DNA from: Sipunculus nudus
Lineage: Eukaryota > Annelida > Sipuncula > Golfingiida > Sipunculidae
Direction: 5' to 3'
Length of the DNA stretch: 64,000 nucleotides
Assembly: GCA_026874595.1 (NCBI GenBank)
Contig: CM049314.1
Coordinates: 56,337,300-56,401,299, forward strand
In this document: in pieces, positions 21,590-32,815 of the stretch
How positions within the stretch are numbered: position 1 is the stretch's first letter
Layout: each line of letters begins with the position of its first letter
Position numbers and translations under genes: made by a program
Notes under the pieces: generated by a model
Seen by the model: the letters and a program-made list of their open reading frames with translations, nothing else
What the model was told of the DNA's origin: nothing
Database searches by the model: none

Positions 21590-22773
21590 TGCCGCCATTA
21601 CTTCAACAATCATTTCATCCAAAACTAAAATATAAGACATCTAATTCCTTCAGTTCTCTGACATAACTTGAAAAAATAGAAATGTGAACAAAGTTTTTAG
21701 GATAGTTCCCTTTAAAACCCTAAACTAATTGGCGAAGCATAAACAACAAGAGTGTCAATGACTGATGGCCTTTGTGCTTTCAGCATTGATCATGTACTAT
21801 TATGGGTTTGCCATCATGAGATCGATCATGAGATATGTAAGATGTGTTTCAAGCAATATATTCTGTCGAATCAAAATGTTAGATTCAGGGAAGGAACCAC
21901 AATTGGCAACTTAATTGTGTTCTGCTACAGGAATGTCTGCCTATTTCAGTGTGTTCTGGTACTCTGGTTTTGTATATATCCCATGCATGCTGTACTGTCG
22001 AGAAAGGTCATTTTATGTCATATTACCCAGATAATGTATTACATGGACTGACAGTATATGCGGAAAAACCGCAATCAAGACCTAATGTATTTTGCTGGTT
22101 TTATATAGAGCAATGTGTGTCGACTAATAGAACCATGTGTGAAAATATATATGCAAGACCAAGAATGTGGGTATTTCACTCGGGTATTTTTAAATATAGA
22201 ATAAACTGTATATCTGAGCTAACCGTAAAGCCTTATTGTACTGCCTAAACTCAGATTAAGTAAGTGCCACGTACCAGTAATTAATGCATTTAATTTGCTG
22301 TGGTTTTATGCTCTATGTATGTCGACTGAGGATTGTGTTCGTCTACAGGTTCTATTCACAACTTTTTAATACCCCCCTATGCTAAGCACACAGATAAGAA
22401 GTGTCTCAGGTTACCATGATGGAAAAAAATCATTGATATTTACTGAAATGTACCTCAGATTTTCTCAGTAAGGAGAAAACTATTGTTTTCTCAATCTTGA
22501 AACCTATTTCACTGGATTCCTTGACCACAAAAATGTATATTTTGACACAATTTTTTTCATTATAGCTGTAACAGAAGCAAGCATATGAGGTTTGGAGTAT
22601 TTTCGGCGGCCATTTTGAATAATTTGCATATATTTCACATACTAAGGGAGATCTAACTTGTGTCTTTTGATAAATTTATTCCTATGACCCTAAGACACTT
22701 CTATGCCAAAGGGGACCTTTGCATCATGACTTGAAGTCAACAGCCTATTTTATGCACTTAACCCACCCACTAA
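21590..22773 (-). repeat. Right arm of foldback element
   Basis: Inverted copy of the left arm. It contains the plus-strand counterpart of the arm reading frame, which is frame-shifted here. Confidence 0.75.
21752..22130 (+). pseudogene. Frame-shifted copy of the arm reading frame
   Basis: One frame covers DHVLLWVCHHEIDHEIC, MCFKQYILSNQNVR and FCYRNV. Homology then moves to another frame covering HFMSYYPDNVLHGLTVYAE and KPQSRPNVF. The break near 21950-22010 shows this copy is degraded compared with 18527-18874. Confidence 0.35.
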
Positions 22774-22920
22774 TTGGCCAGGGTCTCACAACAAGCTGCC
22801 TCATTTGAACAGATATGTTGACAACGACGCACGGAGTTTACCATATAATTAACAAACATAAGATCAGTTCATTACCGTTAATCGTGAATAAAACGATCTT
22901 AATGAAAACATCTTGTTACA

Positions 22921-22955
22921 GAACCCCCCCCCCCCCCCCCAAAAAAAAAAAAAAA
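22921..22955 (+). repeat. Poly(C)-poly(A) tract
   Basis: A run of C directly followed by a run of A. It accounts for proline/lysine runs in translation and is not coding. Confidence 0.9.
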
Positions 22956-23029
22956 GTTCACCGCAAACTTGCCATGCTAAAATTAAACATATGTACGATA
23001 AACACGCACTTTTAGGCCGAAACTGCAAG

Positions 23030-23037
23030 TATATAAG
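23030..23037 (+). promoter_or_regulatory. TATA box before small reading frame
   Basis: TATATAAG lies 56 bases before the ATG at 23093. A start site about 30 bases downstream would leave a 5' UTR of about 30 nt. The surrounding sequence is more GC-rich than the average of the window. Confidence 0.4.
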
Positions 23038-23092
23038 GGCGATCTGTCTCAAAGTTCTGTCGTTCAAAGATCGGGTTCGGCTCTCGACTGAC

Positions 23093-23272
23093 ATGGCTGG
23101 GTCTCCGCTGCTGGGATCGGTGGAGGGAATGTGGGTTGCTTCTGTCTTTGTGGCTGTGGGTGTTGTGGCTTTCCTAAAAGGTCTACGGAGCGGGTTGAAC
23201 GGTGACGGTCTCTCGCGGCTTTTTGCTTGGCTTGGTGGCATCACGTCTGTTGGCTCTGAGAGCAAAGCTTAA
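23093..23272 (+). CDS. Putative 59-residue single-pass membrane microprotein
   Basis: ATG in good context (G at -3, G at +4) follows a TATA box. The 59-codon frame starts MAGSPLLGSVEG and has one hydrophobic segment (MWVASVFVAVGVVAFL, about residues 13-28) followed by a basic residue cluster (KGLRSG). It ends KA before TAA. It is GC-rich relative to its surroundings. No family is recognised. It could also be the promoter and leader of a retroelement, and the opposite strand is open over the same stretch. Confidence 0.35.
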   Translation: MAGSPLLGSVEGMWVASVFVAVGVVAFLKGLRSGLNGDGLSRLFAWLGGITSVGSESKA

Positions 23273-24530
23273 GGAGCGCGCAGGGCTGAGGTCTTGACCA
23301 CAGCAACCTGTAGCTGCTCGATGAGCGAAAAACATCTTCAGTCAATCTGGCCGAAGCTGACTATGGTCTACGCGCACGCCACCTAGCGTGAAAAGGCCGT
23401 ACCGCTTAATTATATGCATGCATGGTCAGAAGGCCGCACGGTGGTTGGAAAGCGGTCAGTCGACAAACTGGTAATAATACAGTGAGTTTGGGAAGAATTA
23501 AGGCATTGAGGTTTTGATTGTGGCGGGAGTCGGTTCCTTTTACATAATCAATCATCAATTTGAGCAAACAGATCGATGATCGATTATTAATTGGTTCAGA
23601 CAAATGTGAAGAAATATGCAGTTATCTGTGAAATTTTAACCTAGCCTGCATTTCATAGAAATGTAAGTTTTTTGCCTTTTTATATTTTTCTATTATTACT
23701 AAGAAATGCTCTACAAAGTATCATTTTAATATATTATAATAATCAAGAATTTAACCACAACCCAGGACATCTACTAAACTCGATGATCGGCCCACCACTA
23801 GGTTTTGAGTATTTAATCCGCCAGCCCATTTGTCCAGCCAAGAAGGTTGTACGAGATATTTACTTCATATTACCCACCTGGTCCGACATATAAATTCAGG
23901 GCAGTATCTCGAACGGAGCTTTCGAAAACCTGATCACCATAAGAGATCCAGGGCTTGAAGTCCAGCCATATGTTGAGCTCATGGGTTGTGGGACCAATGA
24001 TGCATTCAGACTGCATGTTCGCATATATAAAAAAAATCAGTTTGATATCGTTATAGTTCATCGTATTTATAGGAAATGAAGACAACTACCAGCAAAGTGT
24101 TTCTGAACTCATTATCTGTTCGAAACGTATTTTAAAAATTATGTTGGATTTCTTGCAAAACGAGATATTATATTTACGTTAGTAAAGAAATATCAGCATC
24201 GACTCCGTTGCGTAGAAGATCTTTGTAGTTTCCCCCGAGTTCCAACAGATGGCAGCACGTTACGTGCTGTACTATTTTTTGTTTTATTATTCAAGGCAAT
24301 GATTTAAAACGAAGACAGACTTTCAGTCTAGGTCTTCCTAGTTGTATATGGATGTCATAATCTGTAATTATACGTTCACTACATAATCCTTTTCTCTTTG
24401 CAGTTAGACCCTGAGGTCCTAAGGTCTGGGTTGTCTGAAGAAGATTCAGTGGTTGATACCAGATAAACTTAGCATTAGCTGAATTCAACTTTTCTACTTG
24501 TCCTGTACTTTGTCACTTTTTGTTTTATTT

Positions 24531-24533
<3 letters not shown>
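23273..24533. other. No gene recognised
   Basis: Unique-looking sequence. The first 130 bases after the small frame stay GC-rich (TCTGGCCGAAGCTGAC region), and after that the sequence is ordinary AT-rich DNA. Confidence 0.4.

Positions 24534-24566
<33 letters not shown>
24534..24566 (+). repeat. (GA)n microsatellite
   Basis: A pure GA run directly abutting the 5' side of a SINE. Confidence 0.9.
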
Positions 24567-24567
<1 letters not shown>

Positions 24568-24775
24568 GTGGTTTCGTGTAAAAATCGAGTGGTAGAAAGG
24601 CTTTCTCCCCTGGCAATCCGGGTTCGATCCCGTGAGAGTTGGTTGTAGTTACCCGTCCAAGGCTGGTGTTTTCTCCGGGTTCTCCGGTTTCCTTCACCCC
24701 TTGACTCTACCAAACGACACCACCTGCGCCATGGAGAGTCACTAAGTATGATCCATGTAAAATAAATATATAAAA
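24566..24775 (+). mobile_element. tRNA-derived SINE, family 1, copy 2
   Basis: It contains CGAGTGGTAGAAAGGC and the B-box GGGTTCGATCCC, then CCCGTCCAAGGCTGG, TTTTCTCCGGGTTCTCC and GGAGAGTCACTAAGTATG, with a tail ATCCATGTAAAATAAAT. The tRNA-like head is degenerate and not a functional tRNA gene. Confidence 0.75.
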
Positions 24776-25392
24776 AACTCCTCGCATGCATATATTTTTA
24801 TATTTGTGAATCCAGAAGTTCGACTGTAAAGTATATCTGTATACAGTATATCATCCGAGATCCTATACCCAGTCACATATGAAAACAGTTTTGTTGTCCA
24901 CTTTCCCATTCTATCTAAAAGATAAATGGTAAATTTGGGAATACTTTCAAGTAAATTATTTGCTGAATAGGTAAATAATTTTGAAATAATGCAAAGTCCT
25001 GTTACATACATTAAATATTATTATTAAATATCCATAAGAAACTTCAACTTAATATTAATACCGGATTAAGATTAACTATGTATTTCAGTTCTGTTTTCAT
25101 GCATACTAATTTATAAAAAAAACCTAAAGCGTTTTGGTCTTTTTTTTAATTCAAAGGGAAAGTTGAAATAAATATTATTTTTTTGTCCATGTGGACCCCG
25201 TATTTTTATAATTCTGTGAGATGGTATCTAATATATCGAGGGTTTATTGCCACAGACAGAAAACAGATAGTAAGAAAGGAAGACAGAAAGACACGGATGA
25301 GTTAAAAGTTTTACATATATAGTGGATCCACTACACCGGCGTGAAACTCGGGAGTAATAAGAAGACGCTCAAACGTTCTTAACATATAGGGG

Positions 25393-25394
<2 letters not shown>

Positions 25395-25460
<66 letters not shown>
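25395..25460. repeat. (AT)n microsatellite
   Basis: More than 30 uninterrupted TA units. Confidence 0.95.
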
Positions 25461-25462
<2 letters not shown>

Positions 25463-26255
25463 CACCAACTAAACTGAAAGAGGGCCCCTGTCTAGTTTAC
25501 GTTCATTTCACGCCTCTGAGCAGGCGAGGTACTAAATGTGATAGGTCGTTGAAGAGACCGACAAGCTACTAATACTGGTACGTAATGTTTATTTTGCATG
25601 GTAAAGCTAGATCCCCATGCAATGCATGCATGATCTATTAGAGTGTCTCACGCAAACCTGTTATTTCCCGAAACACGAGGTTTAAATGATGATTGCTTGA
25701 CCTTGGTGCAGATTTTCGCTTCTGCATAAAATATATAATATAATTAGAATACCTAAAGAATCGAGTTTTCGAAACCTATTGAAAATAATTTAATAATTCA
25801 TTTGATATCATATTTAAAGAATATTTTATGTCGATATGAAAGAGAAGGGTTAATATAGTCAGTCTTGTTTGGAGAAAAAAATGAAAAATATCTTTTTTTC
25901 CCACAGACAATCAGTTAACATAGGTAACAGCGCCATCTGCAGCAACACTGGGTAATCACGTGGTCAATATTCCTCTGAAACGGTGCTGAAATCTACAGCC
26001 GTTCCTGTGATATTTAATAATAAACATGTTATCATTACACAAACACGTGAAATTTTCAACTTCAAACGAGCACATGGAAATTCCTTAAAGAGGCAGTCCT
26101 GAAATATTTCAGCGAAATTCTTTCTTACTTAATTTCATGTGCTCACAGAAATAGTGTTAACTATTTTAAGAAAACTGCTCATATTTCATTAATTTTCTTA
26201 ATTTAATAGAAAAGAACTGTTTTGACTAAGCGAAATTAGGTCTATATAGGTTTAC

Positions 26256-26421
26256 CCGTAGGACTTTGGAGCGTCGCGTTAACTTCGAAGAGATCAATCT
26301 TTTTTTCTGAAATATCTAATTCATTAATAACTTCGACGACGATCGATTCTTGTGCAAGTTTACGTGATAATAGCTCAGGCGGCCTATGATGCTTATAATG
26401 ACTGACGCATGAAGGTGGACC
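26256..26421 (-). CDS. Possible internal coding exon, unrecognised
   Basis: On the minus strand a TGCAG acceptor is followed at 26421 by 55 open codons plus one base, ending before GTAAAC at 26255. The translation looks protein-like: GPPSCVSHYKHHRPPELL then QESIVVEVINELDISEKK and IDLFEVNATLQSP. The acceptor lies within CTCTGTGACTTTATACGAGAG, which is only moderately pyrimidine-rich. No neighbouring exon was found on either side. It may be an isolated exon of a long gene or a transposon fragment. Confidence 0.25.
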
Positions 26422-26869
26422 CTGCACTCTCGTATAAAGTCACAGAGGGAGACAAAAAGACCAATTTCTTTATCTATCCTGAAGCTTAAATAGCTAATGT
26501 CTCATGCAACACTAGCTTGAACCACACACCAAGTACAGGGATAATTTCCGGTCTGTGCGTTTCAAATGCAGTTCAAAGATACAGATTCACAGTTGACTTA
26601 ACACGTGTATATCACATCTTTATTATAACACAACCGATTATTCAGCAGTCAGAAACAACAAACCAAACACGAAATTGGTCTTATGCGCAACTGTGACACA
26701 GATACAGAGTAACCTTTCTGAAAGACTTCAATAGAGAACAATCTTGAGTAAACCATACTCATTTACATCGACTATATCATGGGGCCAGGTACTTGTGCTT
26801 GTATCTGGGAACGAAGTTTATTTACCTGACCAATAAATGTACTGTAGCAACATGTATGATATTAAAAAA

Positions 26870-28690
26870 TGGACATGTACCTGGACCTGTACCCATAGTT
26901 ACTTTGTGAAAGTCATGTTCCTGTACCTGGAACTAGTTACTTAGTGAAAGTCATATACCTGGACCTTAACCTGGACCTTATAACTTTGTGAAAGTCATGT
27001 ACCTGTACCTGTACCCATAGTTACTTTGTGAAAGTCATGTACCTGTACCTGGACCTAGTTACTTTGTGAAAGTCATGTACCTGGACCTGTACCTGTACCC
27101 ATAGTTACTTTGTGAAAGTCATGTACCTGTACCTGGACCTAGTTACTTTGTGAAAGTCATATACCTGGACCTTAACCTGGACCTAATTACTTTGTGAAAG
27201 TCATATACCTGGACCTGGACCTGTACCCATCGTTACTTTGTGAAAGTCATGTACCTGTACCTGGACCTAGTTACTTTTAGAAAGTCATTTACCTGTACCT
27301 GGACCAGTACCTACTTACTTTGTGAAAGTTATGTACCTGTACCTGGATCTAGACCTAGTTACTTTTGGAAAGTCATATACCTGGACCTGGACCTGTACCC
27401 CTAGTTACTTTGTCAAAGTTATAAACATGTACCTGGACCTGTACCGATAGTTACTTTGTGAAAGTCATGTACCTGAACCTGGGCCTAGTTACTTTGTGAA
27501 AGTCAAGTACCTGTACCTGGACATAGTTACTTTGTGAAAGTCATGTACCTGCACCTGTACCCATAGTTACTTTGTGAAAGTCAAGTACCTGTACCTGGAC
27601 ATAGTTACTTTGTGAAAGTCATGTACCTGCACCTGGACCTAGTTACTTTGTGAAAGTCATGTACCTGTACCTTGACCTGGACCTACTTACTTTGTGAAAG
27701 TCATGTACCTGGGCCTGGACCTACTTACTTTGTGAAAGTCATGTACCTGTACCTGTACCTGGACCTAGTTACTTTGTGAGAGTCATGTACCTGTACCTTG
27801 ACCTGGACCTGCTTACTTTGTGAAAGTCATTAACCTATACCCGGACCTGGACCTAGTTACTTTGTGAAAGTCATGTACCTGTACCTTGACCTGGACCTAC
27901 TTACTTTGTGAAAGTCATGTACCTGTACCTGTACCTAGTTACTTTGTGAAAGTCGCGTACCTGTACCAGGACCTCCTTACTTTCGGAAAGTCATGTACCT
28001 GTACTTGGACCTTGACCTACTTACTTTGTGAAAGTCATGTACCTGTACCTGGACCTAGTTACTTTGTGAAAGTCATGTACCTGTACCAGGACCTCCTTAC
28101 TTTCGGAAAGTCATGTACCTGAACTTGGACCTTGACCTACTTACTTTGTGAAAGTCATGTACCTGTACCTGGACCTGGACCTACTTACTTTGTGAAAGTC
28201 ATGTACCTGTACCTGGACCTGGACCTAGTTACTATGTGAAAGTCATGTACCTGTACCTGGACCTGGACCTACTTACTTTGTGAAAGTCATGAACCTGTAC
28301 CTGGGCCTGGACCTACTTACTTTGTCAAAGTCATGTATCTGTACCTGGACCTACTTACTTTGTGAAAGTCATGTACCTTTACCTGGACCTGGACCTACTT
28401 ACTTTGTGAAAGTCATGTACCTGTACCTGGACCTGGACCTACTTACTTTGTCAAAGTCATGTACCTGCACATGGACCTGGACCTAGTTACTTTGTGAAAG
28501 TCATGCACCTGTACCTGGACCTGGACCTACTTACTTTGTGAAAGTCATGTACCTGAACCTGAACCTGGACCTACTTACTTTGTGAAAGTCATGTACCTGT
28601 ACCTGGACCTGGACCTACTTACTTTGTGAAAGGCATGTACCTGTACCTGGACCTAGACCTAGTTACTTTGTGAAAGCCATGTACCTGTCC
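26870..28690 (+). repeat. 1.8-kb minisatellite, about 37-50-bp unit
   Basis: About 40 copies of a unit TTACTTTGTGAAAGTCATGT followed by a variable number of six-base blocks ACCTGT or ACCTGG, ending ACCTA. Copies differ by single substitutions (CTTTCGG, CTTTGTC) and by whole hexamers, so unit length varies in steps of six. Open frames in this block (for example 27886-28122 and 28280-28486) come from the repeat and are not genes. Confidence 0.95.
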
Positions 28691-30789
28691 GTGGAAATGT
28701 TCCTGACCATCTTACAAACACCTGTTCCTGATCTAAGTATAACCGCTTCTTCCTGGCCACAACCCTGGTATACCTGATCTGTATAATAAAACCGTCTGTG
28801 AATTAAGATCATTTTAGTCCATAATATCAAGTTTGTTATTATTACACAGGGTCCACCGTATTCGAAACTGTGGATTCACTTCAGCATCACCCGTGATTGA
28901 ACCCCCTTCATATAAACTGGACCCATGAACTGTGTCACTCACTATTAGAACCCATACAGTCCGTATAGTATAGTTTTTACTCAGTAAAAGGACATGCTAA
29001 ATGGTATATTAAATTATTAAAAGTTTAGTCAATTTAAAAAGTATTTAAAATGAAGACAATTCAATCTTTAAGAGTACGTTATTCTGAGGACCAATGGAAA
29101 GAGTTCACTCCTTATAAAGCCATTTTTTTTCAATTAAAAAATATTTTGCTTTCAAATTTTATTATGCCAAAATTATAAAAAATATATAACATGGTAAATA
29201 TTTTGAGATATGTAATGCCAAATGCAAAGACAAGAGGTATTGTTTTGTTTTTAAGTTATAGTCAGAAAGTTAATACATTAAAATATATGATATCCGCCTT
29301 AAATTAGGTTACAATATCAATATAGGTTACAATATAGTAATTTGAAGGATAAATGCGTAGTTTAGTGTTATTTTTCATCCGAGGCATGCACTTATATTTC
29401 AGTATATTGTATTTATTTTGTCTTAAATTGAAAAATTAGGCCTATATGTATATAATGATAAGGAATTTTATGGAATAGAATCATATTTTATAAGAAACAT
29501 AGATCAGATTGTGGTATACAACGGTCTTTGTCACTGTTTACACAGTTTACGTTATGAATTATGTGATGGCCGACGACTGCATTTTGTGGCGGTTTAGACA
29601 TATTATAGTATTGGCACACACCGTACAGTATACTATTTTATTTATGGCCGCCACCAGGAGAATATGCATTCATCCTTTCTGTCTGTGTGTTTGTGTGTTC
29701 ACAACATAACTCACGCAATCTTTATTGGAATCAAACGAATTTTTAGAGCATTTCGAGAACTGGGCAATGAAGAATTGATCAGCTTGTGGTGTGGATCCGG
29801 ATCATGATGCGGATTCAGGAATGTCATCAAGGATATATTCACAAAAAAGAGCCATCTTTGCACGACTGGGAATATGGGCCGAATTCAAACAAGCTTTTGG
29901 TAGCATTCTACAATAGGGACACCCACATGGCGGAGGCTTGCATTCCCCAGAATGCAGATTTCAAGTTCCGTTTGCGTTCAGTTGTGCATAGCAATGTTAA
30001 AAAAATATCCCACAACCCTTCAAGCTTGTTCAGATTCTAGTTCAATATATAATTCTTATATTTTATATACGTTTACACATTCTCCATGCAGAATAATTAT
30101 AATGTTTACAAAACGGATAAATGACTATGAAAAAAGCCCCAGAAAAAAAACACCGATAAACTACACATTTACCTTTTGAAGATGGTTCTTTCCATGAGAA
30201 TAAATGATAATGGGTATATACGACGAAAGTATGTTTTTATACATTATGTATTAAAGGTATGCATCATTTACGCATAAAGAATGAAGTGATAGTCTCTTTA
30301 ATTTGAGGCCATGATTACCAATATAGGGCGGGTTTAAGGATACCTTTGTAGGCGGAAGAGTTGGGGGACCTACACCCATTATCTATAAAATTAAACCAGT
30401 TCCGCAAAGCCTTTAAATGCATTCAGACAATCAGACATTGGGCTGAGTTTCCGTTTCACCATCTTTAAACGGCAAACGGTAATTATTTATCAATTTCAGA
30501 AATTTAGAAATGTTAATGCGAAGAAATGCGAATGAAAGAATGTGGGCTCGCCTCGGTAATTCATGTTTTTTTTTTGTCTTGATGTGTCAAGAACGATGCC
30601 AAGTGTGCCAATTATTTCGAGCTTTCTACCAGAAGCGCTCATTCTGTGTGTCCCGCTGGTAAATTCGACCCATGGAAAACACATCCCTGACGAAGTCGCG
30701 AGGACCTGTCCGAACGCAAGAAGAGACGATTTGCTGGTTACAGAAAATATACCGTTCATTTAGAGATGTATTAAGGTCATTTGACGTTA
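28691..30789. other. No gene recognised
   Basis: AT-rich sequence. Near 29780-29830 there is GTGGATCCGGATCATGATGCGG, which resembles low-complexity GGATC-rich mobile DNA. Overlapping open frames on both strands at 30496-30763 have no recognisable domain. Confidence 0.4.
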
Positions 30790-31025
30790 AGCCGCGAAAG
30801 GGCCTGTACATTCGAGCAGTAAAACGCTCTGGTCTCTCCTCTGGCGACAGGGGTTCGATCCCCGGCGTGGTTATGAGAGTAGGATGTGGTGGCCCGTCCA
30901 AGGGCGGTGGTTTTCTCCGTGTCCTCCGATTTCCTCCACCTACCGACCGCCAAAACTTGAACCATTGAGAGTGCCTCGTATTAGGTATATTAACTATTGT
31001 TACAATCCATGCAAAATAAGTAAAG
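30790..31025 (+). mobile_element. tRNA-derived SINE, family 1, copy 3
   Basis: The best-preserved copy. It has the B-box GGGGTTCGATCCCCGG, then GGCCCGTCCAAGGGCGG, TTTTCTCCGTGTCCTCCG, TTGAGAGTGCCTCGTATTAG and a tail ACAATCCATGCAAAATAAG. Confidence 0.8.
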
Positions 31026-32436
31026 TCTAAACCAGGATCTGGCGCTAACCGAACAAATTTGTTGCTCCCGATTTTTTTATTTTTAGTTCTTCCGGAAACA
31101 GTTGTACGGCCTCCGCACTTCTCTACCTATTCCAATGAGAGAACAGCCTATGTTGTTTATTACCATATTATTCTAATAATTCTCTAATACGAGGGTGTAA
31201 ACAAATCTTATTTTGAAATTATTTACTGATTTACAATAATTAACAATTAACACTGGCGTGCCTTTAAATTGTATATATCTCTGGTGCGTCATCCGATCGA
31301 TATACACTGGCGGGGAAGAACAAAGTTACACCTTGGCAACGGGCACAAGGAGCCCTAGCAACCAGTACCTTGAGTATACGGCAGTGTCAGACTTCAGTTA
31401 GGACTGGTAATGACACTATCATCCTCCAGATTGCTGGGGTAAGTGAAATATATATCCTTAGCTTTTAATTTTTAGAGCACATATCAATTATCTATATCAC
31501 CGCTTAAGTTCAAATTCAGGTCAAATTCTAAAGGTGAAAGGCGTGTTGAAACATATCAGCTCGTTGGTAAGAGAAACCACGTTAGAACGTCTGCCGTGGT
31601 CACGGTTGAAATTGACGCTATCATTGTCAATAGTGATTCTCGCGTCAGGGTGTCTACCGCCCAGACAATCGCTGCATAGATAAGGAGGATGCATTGGTAT
31701 TGGTCGCTGTATCAACAATTCAAATAATTTCCTAATTTTACACCTTGTTTGTCTGTAATGCGTTTGCGCTATGCCCGTAAAAGGTGTAGTTTGTTTTTAA
31801 GGGACCTATTCACAAACTAGCATTGTTAAATATACATATACTGTTGCCATCCCTTAAAATGTTATGGATCTGTCAATATTTCATTCTGAAAACGTTTGCT
31901 TACTCCTGTACATGGGTGGAAATACGCTTGCTCCGTGCATCTTCACAAATCAGCCTTTCTTAAGTGTTATTTGGGAGTTGTCCCGCATGCGCAAGATCGC
32001 ATCACTAATTACGTCTTGTAATGGTAAACCACATAGGTGGACCTTGTTTACACATAAACGGAACCATAACAACATGAATTTCACAAGTATCCAGGAGGGA
32101 ATAATATAGTACAATGAGACTCGAAAAATCCGGTTCTGCTTTTTGGTATAAGAGTATAGTATTCTTTTTTTTTAATTTTTTAAGGTTAAAAAAGGAAGTA
32201 AATGTTCTTTGGTTAAGGAATCGTCTGTCTAAAAAAACAAATTTCTGCAGCACGCCTCAGTATAAAATTAGTCTGTTTATGTTCTCGGTAAAAATTCAAA
32301 GACAAAAATAAATGATCCAGGTCACGTGCAAACTCAAATGATCTCTTCCATTCCTTGTGGACAATGAAACAGAAACATATACAAGTAAAACAGAAATAAA
32401 TACGGCAGGGCTATTGGGAGACATACATACATATTA
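31026..32436. other. No gene recognised
   Basis: Apart from the X-box-like motifs, only ordinary AT-rich sequence and short chance frames are visible here. Confidence 0.4.
31325..31362 (+). promoter_or_regulatory. Two X-box-like (RFX) motifs
   Basis: GTTACACCTTGGCAAC (31325-31340) and GAGCCCTAGCAAC (31350-31362) resemble the imperfect inverted repeat bound by RFX factors in ciliary gene promoters. A GTAAGT donor-like site follows at 31439-31444. No coding exon of a ciliary gene was identified downstream. Confidence 0.2.
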
Positions 32437-32815
32437 ACATACATACAAACATAACATAACACGTAACATAACACAACATAACACACATAACACACATAAC
32501 ATACATGACATAATATACATAACAATATATATAACATAGTAACATACATAGCATACATAACATGATATAGCCTACATATTACATGATATACCATAAATGA
32601 AATAGCATACATCACATAATATACATAAGATACATAACATATCATACCTAGCATATATAGCATAATATAAATAACACATAACACATATAACATACATAAC
32701 ATACATTACATAACATACCTTCGTAACATAACATACATAACATAACATATATGACATAACATACATGACATAACACGCATAATATAAGACACATAACATA
32801 TATAACATACAGATA
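32437..32815. repeat. ACATA/ACATAAC low-complexity block
   Basis: Degenerate repetition of ACATAACATACAT-type words over about 380 bp. The minus-strand frames here translate to Tyr/Cys/Met/Leu repeats and are artefacts. Confidence 0.9.

Larger units (their letters stand above)
17984..22773. mobile_element. Foldback element with long inverted arms
   Basis: The left end reads TAGTAGGTGGGTTAAGTG. The right end is the reverse complement of TTAGTGGGTGGGTTAAGTG. The match continues with small indels through GACTTCAAGTCATGATGC, GGCCGCCGAAAATACTCC, GAGCATAAAACCACAGC and GGATGAAATGATTGTT. The arms are about 1.05 kb (17984-19034) and 1.18 kb (21590-22773), around a 2.5-kb centre. No DDE transposase is recognisable. 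A SINE lies inside the centre. It could be a foldback-type DNA transposon or an inverted duplication of a shorter element. Confidence 0.75.

Noticed and set aside
17984-22773. Reading the long inverted repeat as a virus-like or Polinton element
   Set aside because: No capsid, polymerase B, integrase or protease frame is present, and the centre is only about 2.5 kb.
22864-23265. 133-codon minus-strand frame opposite the microprotein
   Set aside because: It includes the poly(C)/poly(A) tract as Gly and Phe runs, and has no promoter or conserved domain. The plus-strand frame has the TATA box.
24600-24680. tRNA-like A and B box sequences (also at 30830, 36940 and 52560)
   Set aside because: They are heads of SINEs. 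The cloverleaf is degenerate, and the downstream SINE body and tail are shared between copies, so they are not functional tRNA genes.
27886-28486. Open frames with repeating Tyr-Leu-Asp-Leu segments
   Set aside because: They are by-products of the minisatellite. Hexamer steps keep the frame open.
26870-28690. CRISPR-like regular repeat array
   Set aside because: The spacers are not unique; the whole unit repeats. The context is a eukaryotic minisatellite.
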